Notes: a model not told the origin generated them from the sequence alone. DNA of 64,000 nt from Acidobacteriota bacterium (GCA_029562975.1 JAKQTR010000031.1:1-64000), one strand, 5' to 3'. Shown: positions 1 through 9,154, counted from the stretch's first letter. Program-made: numbers and translations.

Positions 1-1
1 G

Positions 2-556
2 GCCAACGAGCCCGACCGCTGCTACCACTGCAAGCGGGAGCTGTTCACGCGCCTGACCGCGCTCGCCGCGGCGCGCGGGATCGCCGTGGTGACCGACGGG
101 GCGAACGCCGACGACCGCGGCGACTACCGGCCCGGGCGCCAGGCGGCGCGCGAACTGGGCGTGCGCAGCCCGCTCGACGAGGCCGGCCTGGCCAAGGCGG
201 ACATCCGCGAGCTGTCGAGACGCGCGGGGCTCCCGACCTGGGACGAGCCGGCGTCGGCGTGCCTGTCCTCGCGCATTCCCTACCAGTCGGCGGTGACCCC
301 CGAGAAGCTCGCCGCCATCGAGCGGGCGGAGGACGTGCTCGCCGGCCTCGGCTTCCGGCAGTACCGCGTCCGGCACCACGGTGACGTGGCGCGCATCGAG
401 GCCGGGCCCGACGACTTCCCGCGCATGCTGGAACCGGCCGTGCGCGAAGCCCTCGTGCGCGAGCTGAAGCTCGTCGGATTCCGGTACGTCGCGCTCGATC
501 TCCAGGGATACAGGACTGGGAGTCTGAACGAAGGCGTCCGGCTCAAGCCGGTCTGA
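2..556 (+). CDS. larE: LarE-like ATP-dependent sacrificial sulfur transferase, C-terminal part
   Basis: The gene enters from the left edge; 184 codons are visible, open from base 2 and ending with TGA at 554-556. The frame reads NEPDRCYHCKRELF at once, then GANADDRGDYRPG and ACLSSRIPY. These are conserved blocks of the LarE/ExsB-like PP-loop family. In characterised LarE, which builds the nickel-pincer cofactor of lactate racemase, a cysteine gives up its sulfur to the pyridinium ring. The ATP-binding SGGxDS loop would lie upstream, outside the window. I see no larB or larC nearby, so the role may be another sulfur transfer. Family assignment is firm; the cofactor role is inferred. Confidence 0.85.
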   Translation, partial: ANEPDRCYHCKRELFTRLTALAAARGIAVVTDGANADDRGDYRPGRQAARELGVRSPLDEAGLAKADIRELSRRAGLPTWDEPASACLSSRIPYQSAVTPEKLAAIERAEDVLAGLGFRQYRVRHHGDVARIEAGPDDFPRMLEPAVREALVRELKLVGFRYVALDLQGYRTGSLNEGVRLKPV

Positions 557-564
557 GGCGACGC

Positions 565-2970
565 GTGACGGATCGTCTGGCGTCAGTCCGACGCAACACC
601 CGCGCGTGGCGGGTGGCGGCTGTCCTGGCCCTGTTCTTCGCCGCCGGGCACCTGCCGTTCCTGGCGTCCACCCTCGAGGACGTCGATTCGGCGAACTTCG
701 CCCTCGGCGTGCGTGACTTCGCCCCGGGCCTCCACCGCCCGCACCCGCCGGGCTACCCGATTTACATCGCGCTCGGGAAGGCCGCCGAGAGCGTGCTCAG
801 CGAGCCGCACGCCCTCTCGATCTGGGGCGTGCTGTTCGGGGCGCTGTCGGCGTTCGCGCTGGTGCGGCTCTTCGGGGCGCTGGACGGGCTGGACGGGGAG
901 CCGGCACCGGTTCTCAGCCGCGTCACGCCGCGGCGGTTCGGGGAGTGGCTGGGCCGGCCCGCCGTGGCGACCGCCCTGACGCTATTCGCGCCGTTGTACT
1001 GGCTGACCGCGTCGCGCCCGATGAGCGACTCGGCCGGTGTTGCATTGTCCCTCGCCGCTCAGGCGGTGCTGGTCACGGCCATGGTTCGCCAGCGCGAGGT
1101 GTTCGCGGATCGCTCCGGGAGCGTCGATGCCGCGGCGGCAGCGTCGGCGGGCCGGCTGGTCCTCGCGGGCGCCTTCGTCTCGGCGCTTGCATTCGGGTTC
1201 CGCTCGCAGGGGGCCTGGCTGACGCTGCCGCTGCTGGCCCTCGTGGTGTTCGATCGCGCGGGCCGCGGCGCCGCGGCTGCGCTCATTGGCGCCACGGTCT
1301 GGTTCGTCACCGGCACGCTCCTGTGGCTCGTGCCGCTCATCGTGGCGAGCGGCGGGCCCGCCGAGTACCTGGCGGCCCTGGGCAGCCAGGCAGGCGAGGA
1401 TTGGACGGGCGTCGACCTGCTCGTCACGAACTTCACCGCCAGGGGCCTGGCGCATTCCCTCTACGACACGATCATCCGCCATTGGGCCGGCATCGGGTGG
1501 CTCATGACGGCCTTGGCCGCCCTCGGCGCGGCGGTTCTGCTCGTGCGGGGCCGGAGGGCCCTGGCGGTGATTGTCGCCGCCTACGCGCCGTACGCGATCT
1601 TCCACCTGGCGTTCCAGGAGACGTGCACGACCCGGTACGCGCTGCCGCTTGTGGCACCGATGGCCTACCTGGCGGCGCGCGGCCTGTTCGCGCTGCGCCC
1701 CATCGGCGGGTCGACCATCGCTGCGTGCCTGGCCGCCGCGCTCACGTTCAACGCGCTGCCCGCCACAGCCGCCTACTCGCGGGCGGGCAGCCCGGTCGTG
1801 CGCGCGCTGGCGGACGCGAGAGCAGCGGCGGAGCGCTCGCCGGGGATCGCGGTCGGCATGCATCACCCCTTCGCCCGGCTCGTCGAGGCCGTGGGGCTCG
1901 GGCGGGCAGCGGCGCTGCCGGCGCCGCCGGGGCACGAGTGGCTCGAACTGGTGAAGCGCTGGCGGGCGGGCGCAGCCGGACCGGTATGGTATTTCGCCGA
2001 TCCCCGGCGCACGGACCTCGCGCTGGTGGACCGGCAGGCCCAGCGCGTGCGCGGCGAGTATTCGTGGCCCATCCCGACGCCCGTGTACCTCGGCGGCATC
2101 CGCCCGGACGCGCTTCGGTGGGTGGAAATCGATTCCCCCGGCTGGTTCGCCGGCGAAGGCTGGGAGCTGACGCCGGAAACGGCCGGCGTGGCCCGGCGCG
2201 AGCATCGCGGCCTGGAGCAGGGCCCCATCACCGCGTGGGTGCGGCCTCGCGCCGGCGCGGCGACGGCCATGATCGGCGGCCGCCATCTCGGGGCCGGAAC
2301 GGGCCCCGACGCGCTCGTGAGCCTGCGCGTGGACGGCCGGGAGATCGAGCGGTGGACCGCGACGGCGGCGAGCCCGTCGTTCCTCCGGTTCGTGCCGCTC
2401 CCCCCCGGCTCGCTCGCCGGCAGCGCGCCCTGGTCGGTGCTCGAGATCCACGCGGCGACCGGCGACGGGCGTCCTACGGGCATCGTGGCCATCGATCAGT
2501 TCGACCTGCAGGATGATCCGGCGTCGCCGATGCTGGGATTCGGCGAGGGCTGGCAGGAGTCCGAGCACGCGCCGCGGCAGGGGCTCTCGTGGAGGTGGGC
2601 GAGCGGCCGGGCGGTGCTCCGCGTGTGGCCGGCGGACAGGCCCGTCGATCTGGAGATCGCGGGCGAATCGCCTCGACGGTACTTCGGGCGCGCCTCGCGT
2701 GTTCAGGCTCGGGCCGGCGCCGTCACGGTGTGGCGCCTCGAGACGGGCGACGACTTCACCGCCGTCATCACCGTCCCGGCCGAGGCATTGCGGGCGGCGG
2801 GCGGGGCGGTGGCGATTGAGACTGACCAGACTTTTCGCCCTGCCGACCGGGGCCAGGGCGCGGATCGGCGGGAGCTCGGCCTCCGGATCTTTCGCGTGAC
2901 GATCGTCACGCCGGCTTCCTCGCAAGGCAGAGCAGCGAACTGCCGAACGGCATCGGGACGGCCCGGCTGA
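565..2970 (+). CDS. Polytopic GT-C type glycosyltransferase-like membrane protein
   Basis: 801 residues from a GTG start 8 bases after larE, so probably co-transcribed. The N-terminal half has about ten hydrophobic segments (residues about 18-400). Soon after the first one comes DVDSANFALGVRDF and then RPHPPGYPIYIALGK, an acidic loop plus HPPGYP block typical of DUF2723/GT39-like GT-C enzymes, which use lipid-linked sugar donors. The C-terminal 350 residues are soluble-looking and probably periplasmic, of unknown fold. The last 65 bases overlap the convergent methyltransferase gene. The substrate cannot be read from the sequence; a transporter-like or structural role is not excluded. Confidence 0.7.
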   Translation: MTDRLASVRRNTRAWRVAAVLALFFAAGHLPFLASTLEDVDSANFALGVRDFAPGLHRPHPPGYPIYIALGKAAESVLSEPHALSIWGVLFGALSAFALVRLFGALDGLDGEPAPVLSRVTPRRFGEWLGRPAVATALTLFAPLYWLTASRPMSDSAGVALSLAAQAVLVTAMVRQREVFADRSGSVDAAAAASAGRLVLAGAFVSALAFGFRSQGAWLTLPLLALVVFDRAGRGAAAALIGATVWFVTGTLLWLVPLIVASGGPAEYLAALGSQAGEDWTGVDLLVTNFTARGLAHSLYDTIIRHWAGIGWLMTALAALGAAVLLVRGRRALAVIVAAYAPYAIFHLAFQETCTTRYALPLVAPMAYLAARGLFALRPIGGSTIAACLAAALTFNALPATAAYSRAGSPVVRALADARAAAERSPGIAVGMHHPFARLVEAVGLGRAAALPAPPGHEWLELVKRWRAGAAGPVWYFADPRRTDLALVDRQAQRVRGEYSWPIPTPVYLGGIRPDALRWVEIDSPGWFAGEGWELTPETAGVARREHRGLEQGPITAWVRPRAGAATAMIGGRHLGAGTGPDALVSLRVDGREIERWTATAASPSFLRFVPLPPGSLAGSAPWSVLEIHAATGDGRPTGIVAIDQFDLQDDPASPMLGFGEGWQESEHAPRQGLSWRWASGRAVLRVWPADRPVDLEIAGESPRRYFGRASRVQARAGAVTVWRLETGDDFTAVITVPAEALRAAGGAVAIETDQTFRPADRGQGADRRELGLRIFRVTIVTPASSQGRAANCRTASGRPG

Positions 2971-3655
2971 CGGCCGCCTCGACGGCGAGGAGGCCCGACA
3001 GCGCCGCGTTGATCGGCGCCGCCGGCACGATCAGGTCGGCCAGCGCCTCGTCGGGGCGCACCGGCCCCGCCGCGCGCTGCACGCTGCGCACCGCGAGGAG
3101 CAGCGGGAACACGGCGGCGTGGGTGTACCGCATCCGCTCGAGGCGGAAGCCGGCGCGCTCGAGCAGGGCGCGAAGGGCCGCGGGGGTGTAGCGGCGGATC
3201 TCGGCCGCCAGCACGGAGTGATGCCCCCGCAGGACGGGCATTGCTGCCACGTTGACGACGGCCGCCCCTCCCGGCTTGAGGACGCGCCACATCTCGGCCA
3301 CCGCCGCGCGCTCGGCCTCGTCCGGCAGGGCATACAGCACGTCGAAGGACGTGGCGATGTCGAAGGACGCCGGTGCGAAGGGCAGGGCCGTCACGCTGGC
3401 GCGGGCGAGTCGGGCCACGCCGGCCCGCCGTGCGTGCTCGAGTCCGGTTGGGGCCAAGTCCACGCCCCACGCCGCGCCGCAGGGTTCGAGCAGACTGCGG
3501 ATGTTATAGCCGGTGCCGCATCCGCAGTCGAGGATGCGCAGGCCGCGCCGGCCGGAGGCGGCCTGCTTCAGCAGGGGGGCGGCGAAGCGGCGGAACCCGC
3601 GGAACCAGAAGTGATGCTGCTCCGCAAGGGCGGTCGCTTCCAGCAGGAGGTCCAC
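2906..3655 (-). CDS. Class I SAM-dependent methyltransferase
   Basis: 249 residues. Motif I is ILDCGCGTGYN near residue 45, followed by the acidic end of strand 2 (WGVDLAP) and the post-I segment SFDIATSFDVLYALPD, as in the Methyltransf_11 family. I place the start at GTG 3655, giving VDLLLEATALAEQHHFWF, which resembles the N-terminus of relatives acting on lipid or sugar intermediates. The frame stays open further upstream, but that part would cross into the Pal-like gene. TACAAT lies only 6 bases before this GTG, suggesting a leaderless transcript. Substrate unknown. Confidence 0.8.
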   Translation of the reverse strand: MDLLLEATALAEQHHFWFRGFRRFAAPLLKQAASGRRGLRILDCGCGTGYNIRSLLEPCGAAWGVDLAPTGLEHARRAGVARLARASVTALPFAPASFDIATSFDVLYALPDEAERAAVAEMWRVLKPGGAAVVNVAAMPVLRGHHSVLAAEIRRYTPAALRALLERAGFRLERMRYTHAAVFPLLLAVRSVQRAAGPVRPDEALADLIVPAAPINAALSGLLAVEAAVSRAVPMPFGSSLLCLARKPA

Positions 3656-3661
3656 GCGCGT

Positions 3662-3667
3662 ATTGTA
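3662..3667 (-). promoter_or_regulatory. -10 box of a probable leaderless promoter (methyltransferase)
   Basis: On the minus strand TACAAT is followed by ACGCGC and the GTG start at 3655. A normal transcription start about 7 bases below the -10 would fall on the start codon. I see no clear -35 or Shine-Dalgarno. Confidence 0.5.
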
Positions 3668-3786
3668 TGCTGTCGCCGGTTCGCGGCCGGCGGCCGCGCG
3701 ACCGGGGCAGGCCGGTTCCGATTGTGTCTTACCCCGCTCTTCGGCTAGAGTCCGTAAGAGAGCGCCCCCCGGGAGGATATTGGGTG

Positions 3787-4359
3787 ATGAAGAGACTGCT
3801 GCCGGCATTCATCCTCGTAGCTGCGGCTGCGCTGCTTGTCATGTCCGCCGCGTGCGCGAAGAAGGCTCCTGTTGCGGCTCCACCGCCGCCTCCACCGGCG
3901 CCGACTGCCCCGCCGCCGCCTCCGCCTCCGCCGCCTCCGCCGCCTCCGCCGCCGCCGGCGCCGAAGCCGCTGACGGAAGAGGAGATCTTCGCGAAGAAGA
4001 CGCTCGCGGAACTGAACGCGGAACAGCCGCTCCAGGACGTCTTCTTCGATTACGACAAGGCGGACCTTCGTCCGGACGCGCTCACGTCACTGCAGCGGAA
4101 CGCGGAGTGGCTGAGGCGCTGGACCTCCACGAAGATCGTGATCGAGGGGCACTGCGACTCGCGCGGCACCAACGAGTACAACCTCGCGCTCGGCGACAAG
4201 CGCGCCTCGGCGGTTCGCGCCTACCTGACGGGGCTTGGCATTCCGGCGGATCGCCTCTCGTCGGTCAGCAAGGGCGAGGAGTCGCCGTTCTGCACCGAGG
4301 AGACGGAGAGCTGCTGGTCGCAGAACCGCAGGGGGCACTTCATCATCACGGCGAAGTAG
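3787..4359 (+). CDS. pal: Pal/OmpA-family peptidoglycan-associated lipoprotein
   Basis: 190 residues. A hydrophobic signal ends in a lipobox, LLVMSAAC, at about residue 23, so the mature protein should be lipidated. A proline/alanine-rich stretch (about residues 30-60, with a run of 16 prolines) then acts as a spacer. The OmpA C-terminal domain follows: VFFDYDKADLRPDA, then IEGHCDSRGTNEYNLALG, the diaminopimelate-binding motif, and an ending close to canonical Pal. The start ATG at 3787 follows GGGAGGATATT. It probably tethers the outer membrane to peptidoglycan. No tol or ybgF genes are adjacent. The length of the polyproline run is unusual and might vary between strains. Confidence 0.88.
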   Translation: MKRLLPAFILVAAAALLVMSAACAKKAPVAAPPPPPPAPTAPPPPPPPPPPPPPPPPAPKPLTEEEIFAKKTLAELNAEQPLQDVFFDYDKADLRPDALTSLQRNAEWLRRWTSTKIVIEGHCDSRGTNEYNLALGDKRASAVRAYLTGLGIPADRLSSVSKGEESPFCTEETESCWSQNRRGHFIITAK

Positions 4360-4398
4360 GCCGGCCTTCACGGCTGCGGGCCGCCGGCGCCCGTCCGC

Positions 4399-5142
4399 TC
4401 AGCGGCGGGGGCCGGCGGCCATCGCTTCGGCGGCGATGGCCTCGGCTGCGGCCCGCGGGTCTTGTGCGGCGATGATGGGCCGCCCGACGACGATGTAGGT
4501 CGCGCCGGCGGCGAGGGCCTGCGCGGCGGTCATCGTTCGCGCCTGGTCGTCTTTCGGGCGCTGCGCTCCCGGGGCGCGGGCCGGCCGGATGCCGGGCGTC
4601 ACCAGCACGAACCCGTCCCCGCGCGCCGACCGCAGGCGCGCCACCTCGTGCGCCGACGCCACGACGCCGTCGGCGCCCGCTTCCTGCGCGAGCCAGGCGA
4701 GCGCGTCCACCTGGTCGATGACCGTGCCGCGCACGCCCACCGACGCGAGGGTGTTCTCGTCGAAGCTGGTCAGCACCGTGATGGCCACCACCAGGGGCGG
4801 CGCGACGCCCGCCCGGGCGGCGCCGGCGTGCGCCGCCTCCCGCGCGGCCTTGATCATCGACAGGCCGCCGCTTGCGTGCACGTCGATCATCCACGCGCCG
4901 AGCGTGGCCGCCTCGGCGGCCGCGCCCGCCACGGTGTTCGGGATGTCGTGGTACTTGAGATCCAGGAACACGCGGTGGCCGCCCTCGGCGAGGCGCCGGA
5001 CGATGTCGGGCCCGGCCGCGGTGAAGAGCTGGCTGCCGACTTTGACGGCGCCGACAACGCCTCGCAGCTCGCCGGCGAGGGCCAGCGCCCTCGACGGGCT
5101 TTCGACGTCCAGCGCGACGATGACGGGGTTCTCCGGGTGCAT
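4399..5142 (-). CDS. pyrF: Orotidine 5'-phosphate decarboxylase
   Basis: 247 residues. Converts OMP to UMP, the last step of de novo pyrimidine synthesis. The diagnostic active-site block [12 protein letters not shown] holds the Asp-Lys-Asp triad (about D61, K63, D66); VKVGSQLF and the phosphate-binding VTPGIRP and YIVVGRPI segments follow in the usual order. GGAGGATG precedes the ATG with normal spacing. It is the last gene of a minus-strand pyrK-pyrD-pyrF operon, 28 bases after pyrD, and converges on the Pal-like gene. Confidence 0.96.
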   Translation of the reverse strand: MHPENPVIVALDVESPSRALALAGELRGVVGAVKVGSQLFTAAGPDIVRRLAEGGHRVFLDLKYHDIPNTVAGAAAEAATLGAWMIDVHASGGLSMIKAAREAAHAGAARAGVAPPLVVAITVLTSFDENTLASVGVRGTVIDQVDALAWLAQEAGADGVVASAHEVARLRSARGDGFVLVTPGIRPARAPGAQRPKDDQARTMTAAQALAAGATYIVVGRPIIAAQDPRAAAEAIAAEAMAAGPRR

Positions 5143-5170
5143 CGCCTCATCCTCCGGGCCGGCGCGGCCG

Positions 5171-6088
5171 TCAGCGGCCGCGTTCCAGCGTGCCGACGAG
5201 ATCGGCGAGCCGCGCGATCCCGTGGCGGATCATGTAGTCCTCGATGCCGGCGGCAAGCGCCGTCCAGATGAGCGGATCGACGAAGTTCGCGGTGCCCACC
5301 TGCACCGCGGACGCCCCGGCGATGAGGAACTCGAGGGCGTCGCGGGCGCTGGCGATCCCGCCCATGCCGATGACCGGAATGCGGACCTGCTGCGCGCACT
5401 CGTAGACCATGCGGACCGCGATCGGGCGGATGGCGGGGCCGCTGAGCCCGCCCATGCCGTTGGAGAGGACGGGCCGCCGGCGCTCGACGTCGACGACCAT
5501 CGCCAGGAACGTGTTCACCAGCGACACGGCGTCGGCGCCGTTCTCCTCGGCCGCGCGCGCAAAGGCCGCCACGCTCGTGACGTTCGGCGTCAGCTTCGGA
5601 AAAATCGGCAGGGGCGTCACCTTCCGGACGGCCGCCACGACCGCGCCGGCGCTGGCCAGGTCGGACCCGAACTGGATGCCGCCTTCCCTGACGTTCGGGC
5701 ACGAGATGTTCAGCTCGAGGGCCGCCACGCCCTCGGCATCCGACAGGATCCGCGAGACCTCCGCGTACTCGTCGATGGTGGTCCCGCAGACGTTGACGAC
5801 GACGACGGCGTTCAGGCGGCGCAGCTCCGGGAGCTTCTCGCGCACGAAGCGGCGCGCGCCGATGCCCTGCAGGCCGATGGCGTTCAGCAGGCCCGACGGC
5901 GTCTCCACCACCCGGGGCGGGGGGTGCCCTTCCCGCTCCTCGAGGAACAGCCCCTTGACGACCACGGCGCCGAGCGAGGAGAGATCGACGATGCCGGCGT
6001 ACTCGAGGCCGTAACCGAAGCACCCGCTCGCGCTCATGAGCGGGTTCTTCAGGACGAGCGATCCGATGCGGACGGTGAGATCCGCCAT
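5171..6088 (-). CDS. pyrD: Dihydroorotate dehydrogenase B, catalytic subunit
   Basis: 305 residues. FMN enzyme oxidising dihydroorotate to orotate. The N-terminal [13 protein letters not shown], the central [13 protein letters not shown] and the FMN-phosphate [14 protein letters not shown] blocks mark the class 1B type, which works with PyrK and NAD rather than quinone. The frame is open upstream, but ATG 6088 is chosen because it overlaps the pyrK stop as TGATG, gives the family length and begins [16 protein letters not shown]. Translation is probably coupled to pyrK. Confidence 0.95.
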   Translation of the reverse strand: MADLTVRIGSLVLKNPLMSASGCFGYGLEYAGIVDLSSLGAVVVKGLFLEEREGHPPPRVVETPSGLLNAIGLQGIGARRFVREKLPELRRLNAVVVVNVCGTTIDEYAEVSRILSDAEGVAALELNISCPNVREGGIQFGSDLASAGAVVAAVRKVTPLPIFPKLTPNVTSVAAFARAAEENGADAVSLVNTFLAMVVDVERRRPVLSNGMGGLSGPAIRPIAVRMVYECAQQVRIPVIGMGGIASARDALEFLIAGASAVQVGTANFVDPLIWTALAAGIEDYMIRHGIARLADLVGTLERGR

Positions 6089-6903
6089 CAGTCCCACGCC
6101 ACGGCGGCGCCGTCGAAGACGGGCCCGTCGAGACACGACCGTACGAAACGGGCGCGTCCTGAACTGTCGCGCACGCTCACCACGCAGCTGTAGCAGCCAC
6201 CCATCCCGCACGCCATGACGCGTTCGGTCGAGACCTGCGACGCGCAGCCGTGCGCGCCGGCCAGGGCCGCGACGGCCTTCAGCATCGGCTCGGGCCCGCA
6301 GGCGTAGAGGGTCACCGCGGCGCCGGCCGGGCGTCCGCGCAGGGCGATCTCCAGCGGCGCGGTCACCAGCCCGCGCGTGCCCCGCGAGCCGTCTTCCGTG
6401 GCCAGGTCGAGCGCCACGCCGCGGGCGGCGAAATCGTCGAGATAGAACAAGTCGGCGGCCGTCCGGGCGCCGTAGAACAGGCGGCACGCCACCCCCGAGG
6501 CGCGCAGGGCGCCGGCGAGCGCTGCGAACGGGGCGAGCCCGACGCCGCCCGCCACCATCCATGCCTCGGCCGGCGGGGCGACGAGGTCGAATGGCTTCCC
6601 GAGCGGCCCCAGCACCGACAGGCAGCCGCCCGCCTCCAGCCGGTAGAGGCGCTCCGTGCCCGGCCCGACCCGCTTGCAGAGCACCGAGAACGCCGAGGGC
6701 GCGCGGCCGCCGTCGCCGACGATCTCGAAGACCGAGAAGGGTCGCCGCAGCAGCGGGTCTGTGCCAGGCCCGGTCCGGATCATCACGAACTGCCCGGGGC
6801 GCGCCGCGGCGGCGATGGCCGGGGCGTCGAGCAGGAGCACGTTGTAGTCCGCGGAGAGGCGCCTGTTGCCGAGCACCTCGGCCTGGACGTCCGCCGGGGC
6901 CAT
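6088..6903 (-). CDS. pyrK: Dihydroorotate dehydrogenase B, electron-transfer subunit
   Basis: 271 residues. Carries electrons from PyrD to NAD through FAD and a [2Fe-2S] cluster. The FAD motif RRPFSVFE, the NAD-domain VAGGVGLAPF and the cluster ligands in ACGMGGCYSC with a final Cys in VRSCLDGP are all present. I start at ATG 6903 (MAPADVQAEVLG), as in relatives; the open frame upstream lacks family similarity. TATACT sits 6 bases before this ATG. First gene of pyrK-pyrD-pyrF. No PyrR-like hairpin precedes it, so this operon seems to be controlled separately from pyrR. Confidence 0.94.
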   Translation of the reverse strand: MAPADVQAEVLGNRRLSADYNVLLLDAPAIAAAARPGQFVMIRTGPGTDPLLRRPFSVFEIVGDGGRAPSAFSVLCKRVGPGTERLYRLEAGGCLSVLGPLGKPFDLVAPPAEAWMVAGGVGLAPFAALAGALRASGVACRLFYGARTAADLFYLDDFAARGVALDLATEDGSRGTRGLVTAPLEIALRGRPAGAAVTLYACGPEPMLKAVAALAGAHGCASQVSTERVMACGMGGCYSCVVSVRDSSGRARFVRSCLDGPVFDGAAVAWD

Positions 6904-6909
6904 GGGGAG

Positions 6910-6915
6910 AGTATA
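6910..6915 (-). promoter_or_regulatory. -10 box of a probable leaderless promoter (pyrK-pyrD-pyrF)
   Basis: Minus-strand TATACT, then CTCCCC, then the pyrK ATG at 6903. This near-consensus -10 predicts transcription starting at or next to the start codon; there is no room for a Shine-Dalgarno. Confidence 0.55.
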
Positions 6916-7059
6916 CACGGCGGGCTGCGCGCAGGCAGCAGGCGCGGGCGGCCGGCGACGGGACGCCGGGCGCGGCTGGCCGCGCACGCGGGCCTGGGCC
7001 GGCGCGCCGGTGCCCCGCCCTTGCGGTAGCATGAGGCGCGGGGGAACGGAGGCCGCGCC

Positions 7060-8799
7060 GTGCGCTACCTGCGGATGCTGACGAACTGCCTGATCGGGGG
7101 CATGGCCTTCGCGTCCTACCTGACCGTTCTGGTCCTGCAGATCAATCCGCGGTACCCGCTCCTGCGCGTGCCCGGCCTGGCCGTCACGCTTGCGCTCACG
7201 TACGGCGTGCACGCGACGGCGGCTTTCTACGCCCTGACCGTGCTCCGCCAGATCGTGGCGACGGAGGTGATTTCCCCCGGCTGGATCAGTTTCAGGGTCC
7301 TCGTGTGGCTCGGGTCCGGATCCGCCGTGATGGCGTCGGCGCTGACGTGGGCCAACCTGCGGGACCTCGGCCCCGTGCTCGATCCCGACGCGCAGTCGCG
7401 AATGGCGGCGGGCGCGCTCGTGCTCACGACGTGCGCGGGCGCGATGGTGGCGCTCGTCGTGTGGCACCGGCTCAGCCCGAGGCGTGCGACCAGGCCCCCG
7501 GCGCTCGTGCTCGGGGCGGCGCTGATGGCGTCGATGGCCGTGCCGCTCATGCTTCGCGGGCCGGGCTCGGAGCCCTTGAAGGCGGCCCGGTGGTCCGCCC
7601 CGCGGTCGGGGCTCGCGGCGCCCGCCGGGGGTGCCCGCGTCGTGGCGGTCCTGCTGGAGGGCGCGTCGCTCGACATTATCGCGCCCGCCGCGGCCGAGGG
7701 CCGCCTGCCCAACTTCGAGCGGCTGCTCCAGCGGGGCGCCTCCCTGCACCTCGCCACCGTCCGCCCGACGCAGCCGGGCCCGGTGTGGGCGGCGATGGCG
7801 ACCGGCAAAGCGCCGTTCAAGAACGGCATCCGATCAGCGGCGAGCTACGCGCCCCTTGGCGCGTCCGACTGGCTGGAAGTCCTGCCGGACTACTGCTACT
7901 CCCACGCCCTCGTCGAATACGGCTTCCTCCGCGAACGCGTCCACAGCAGCCGTGATTTCGCGGCCCGGCCGCTGTGGAACCTCCTCGGCGCGCAGGGGGT
8001 CGCCGTCGGCATCGTCAATATGGCGGTCAGCCAGCCGGCGCGCGAGGTGCTGGGCTACCTCGTATCGGACCAGTTCGTGCGCATGCTGGCGTCGGCGGTG
8101 GACGTCGAGGCGACCGGCGGCGTCTGGCCGGCCGAGGCGGCCACCGTGGCCGCTTCGGCGGCCGCGCAGGCGGCTCGCGACCGCCAGGGCGCGGGTGCGG
8201 GCACGCCGGACGCGATGAGCGAGCTGGTCGCCCAGCCCTGCAGCGCCGACCTGTCGCACGAGCGGATCGGCGCGGAGCTCGAGTCGCGCTTCGCCACCCG
8301 GTTCCAGGCCGTGCGCTACGAGTGCCTTGATGCCGTCGGGCACTACTTCCTGCGGTACGCGAGGCCGGCCGCGTTCGGCGACGTCACCGAGGAGGAACTC
8401 CAGCGTTACGGCACGGCGCTCCTGTCGCACTACGCGGTGGCCGACGAACTGGTCGGCCGGGCGATGGCGGCGCTGCGGTCGGGCGACTTGCTGCTGGTCA
8501 TGTCGGGCTTCGGCATGGAACCGATGAGCGTCGGCAAGCGGCTGCTCGAGCGTGCGGTGGGCAATGCGCGGCTGAGCGGCACGCACGAACCGGCGCCCGA
8601 CGGCTTCCTGTTCGCGTTCGGCACGGACGTCCGTCCCGGCCGCTACGCCCGCGGATCGGTCGCGGACCTGACCCCCACGGTGCTCTACTTCTTCGGGCTG
8701 CCGGTGGGGCGGGACATGGACGGCTTCGCCCGGACGGACATTTTCGCGCCGGAGTTCACGGGGAGAAGGCCGATCACCTACATTCCGTCCTACGAATGA
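7060..8799 (+). CDS. Membrane-anchored alkaline-phosphatase-superfamily (nucleotide pyrophosphatase/phosphodiesterase-like) protein
   Basis: 579 residues from GTG 7060, with GGAACGGAGG upstream. About five membrane segments lie in residues 1-175. A soluble domain follows, starting [16 protein letters not shown] and [19 protein letters not shown] and continuing [17 protein letters not shown], which matches the N-terminal metal-binding and nucleophile region of type I phosphodiesterases (PF01663). The usual metal Asp of the DG[LM]D block reads EGAS and the expected nucleophile Thr is within the PTQPG loop, so metal binding may differ. A late VMSGFGMEP segment replaces the usual SDHGM. It could be a phospho-transfer enzyme for envelope glycans or a degenerate relative. 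Confidence 0.65.
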   Translation: MRYLRMLTNCLIGGMAFASYLTVLVLQINPRYPLLRVPGLAVTLALTYGVHATAAFYALTVLRQIVATEVISPGWISFRVLVWLGSGSAVMASALTWANLRDLGPVLDPDAQSRMAAGALVLTTCAGAMVALVVWHRLSPRRATRPPALVLGAALMASMAVPLMLRGPGSEPLKAARWSAPRSGLAAPAGGARVVAVLLEGASLDIIAPAAAEGRLPNFERLLQRGASLHLATVRPTQPGPVWAAMATGKAPFKNGIRSAASYAPLGASDWLEVLPDYCYSHALVEYGFLRERVHSSRDFAARPLWNLLGAQGVAVGIVNMAVSQPAREVLGYLVSDQFVRMLASAVDVEATGGVWPAEAATVAASAAAQAARDRQGAGAGTPDAMSELVAQPCSADLSHERIGAELESRFATRFQAVRYECLDAVGHYFLRYARPAAFGDVTEEELQRYGTALLSHYAVADELVGRAMAALRSGDLLLVMSGFGMEPMSVGKRLLERAVGNARLSGTHEPAPDGFLFAFGTDVRPGRYARGSVADLTPTVLYFFGLPVGRDMDGFARTDIFAPEFTGRRPITYIPSYE

Positions 8800-8907
8800 G
8801 CGAGGCGAGGCGGCGGGGGCCGGGGCCCCGGGCGCCGGCCAGACGGGGGCCCCGCGGACCGGGGTGCGGGGGCTGCGGGCCGGGCGCCCGTCAGCGGAGG
8901 GGGCCGG

Positions 8908-8956
8908 GGGCTCCAGGACCCGCATTCCGGCTCCGGCTGGCCGCTTCCGGGCTTCC
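8908..8956. repeat. Heptad repeat array upstream of the pyrR promoter
   Basis: Seven consecutive 7-nt units: GGGCTCC, AGGACCC, GCATTCC, GGCTCCG, GCTGGCC, GCTTCCG, GGCTTCC. The spacer 8800-8907 before it is an almost pure G/C stretch containing CCGGGGCCCCGG and may terminate the upstream gene. No open frame of note lies in 8800-9154. Confidence 0.6.
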
Positions 8957-8967
8957 TGCTCTTCTGC

Positions 8968-8973
8968 TACACT
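8968..8973 (+). promoter_or_regulatory. Probable -10 box of the pyrR operon promoter
   Basis: TACACT, placing the transcription start near 8980, exactly where the PyrR-type hairpin begins. No good -35 is visible. Confidence 0.4.
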
Positions 8974-8980
8974 GACTCGG

Positions 8981-9013
8981 CTCTTTAATCGCGGTCCGAG
9001 AGACCGCAAAGAG
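8981..9013 (+). promoter_or_regulatory. PyrR-binding RNA hairpin (anti-antiterminator)
   Basis: The RNA folds as a lower stem CUCUUU/AAAGAG (8981-8986 with 9008-9013), a one-sided purine-rich bulge AAUC, an upper stem GCGGUC/GACCGC (8991-8996 with 9002-9007, bulge edges allowing), and a CGAGA loop. This is the architecture and loop chemistry (UCCnGnGAG-like) of PyrR-binding loops known from Bacillus-type pyr leaders. It sits at the 5' end of a 175-nt leader before pyrR itself, so autoregulation by PyrR with UMP is the natural reading. Confidence 0.75.
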
Positions 9014-9042
9014 AGGCTCCATGCGGTCCCTGCCTCCGTGCG

Positions 9043-9083
9043 CCCGTTGCATGCCGCAGCGGGATTCCTGTTCTTCCTGTTCA
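9043..9083 (+). terminator. Attenuator terminator in the pyrR leader
   Basis: Stem CCCGTTGC (9043-9050) pairs with GCAGCGGG (9056-9063), eight pairs with one G-U, around loop ATGCC. A comparatively T-rich tail follows (ATTCCTGTTCTTCCTGTTC). The left arm can instead pair with CATGCGGT at 9020-9027, immediately after the PyrR hairpin, giving a mutually exclusive antiterminator. Confidence 0.6.
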
Positions 9084-9113
9084 CGTGTCGCGGCGGCGAA
9101 GCGCGGGCGGCTC

Positions 9114-9141
9114 ACGCCTGGCGCCCAGCCCGTGGCCCCCG
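9114..9141. repeat. GC-type heptad array just before the pyrR start
   Basis: Units ACGCCTG, GCGCCCA, GCCCGTG, GCCCCCG. The 17 bases CGCCTGGCGCCCAGCCC recur exactly in the spacer after the TolC-like gene near 18605. The array abuts the GGAGGT Shine-Dalgarno of pyrR. Confidence 0.45.
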
Positions 9142-9154
9142 CCTGGAGGTCTGC

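Noticed and set aside
982-2925. A 647-codon open frame opposite the first GT-C gene, and similar long antisense frames elsewhere (for example 36390-38771 and 40746-44402).
   Set aside because: In DNA this GC-rich the antisense frames stay open by chance. They are dominated by Arg, Gly, Ala and Pro, have no domains, and lie opposite genes with clear motifs.
6904-7059. Looked for a second PyrR-type hairpin before the pyrK-pyrD-pyrF operon.
   Set aside because: The -10 box lies 6 bases from the pyrK start, leaving no leader, and no UCCnGnGAG loop is present.
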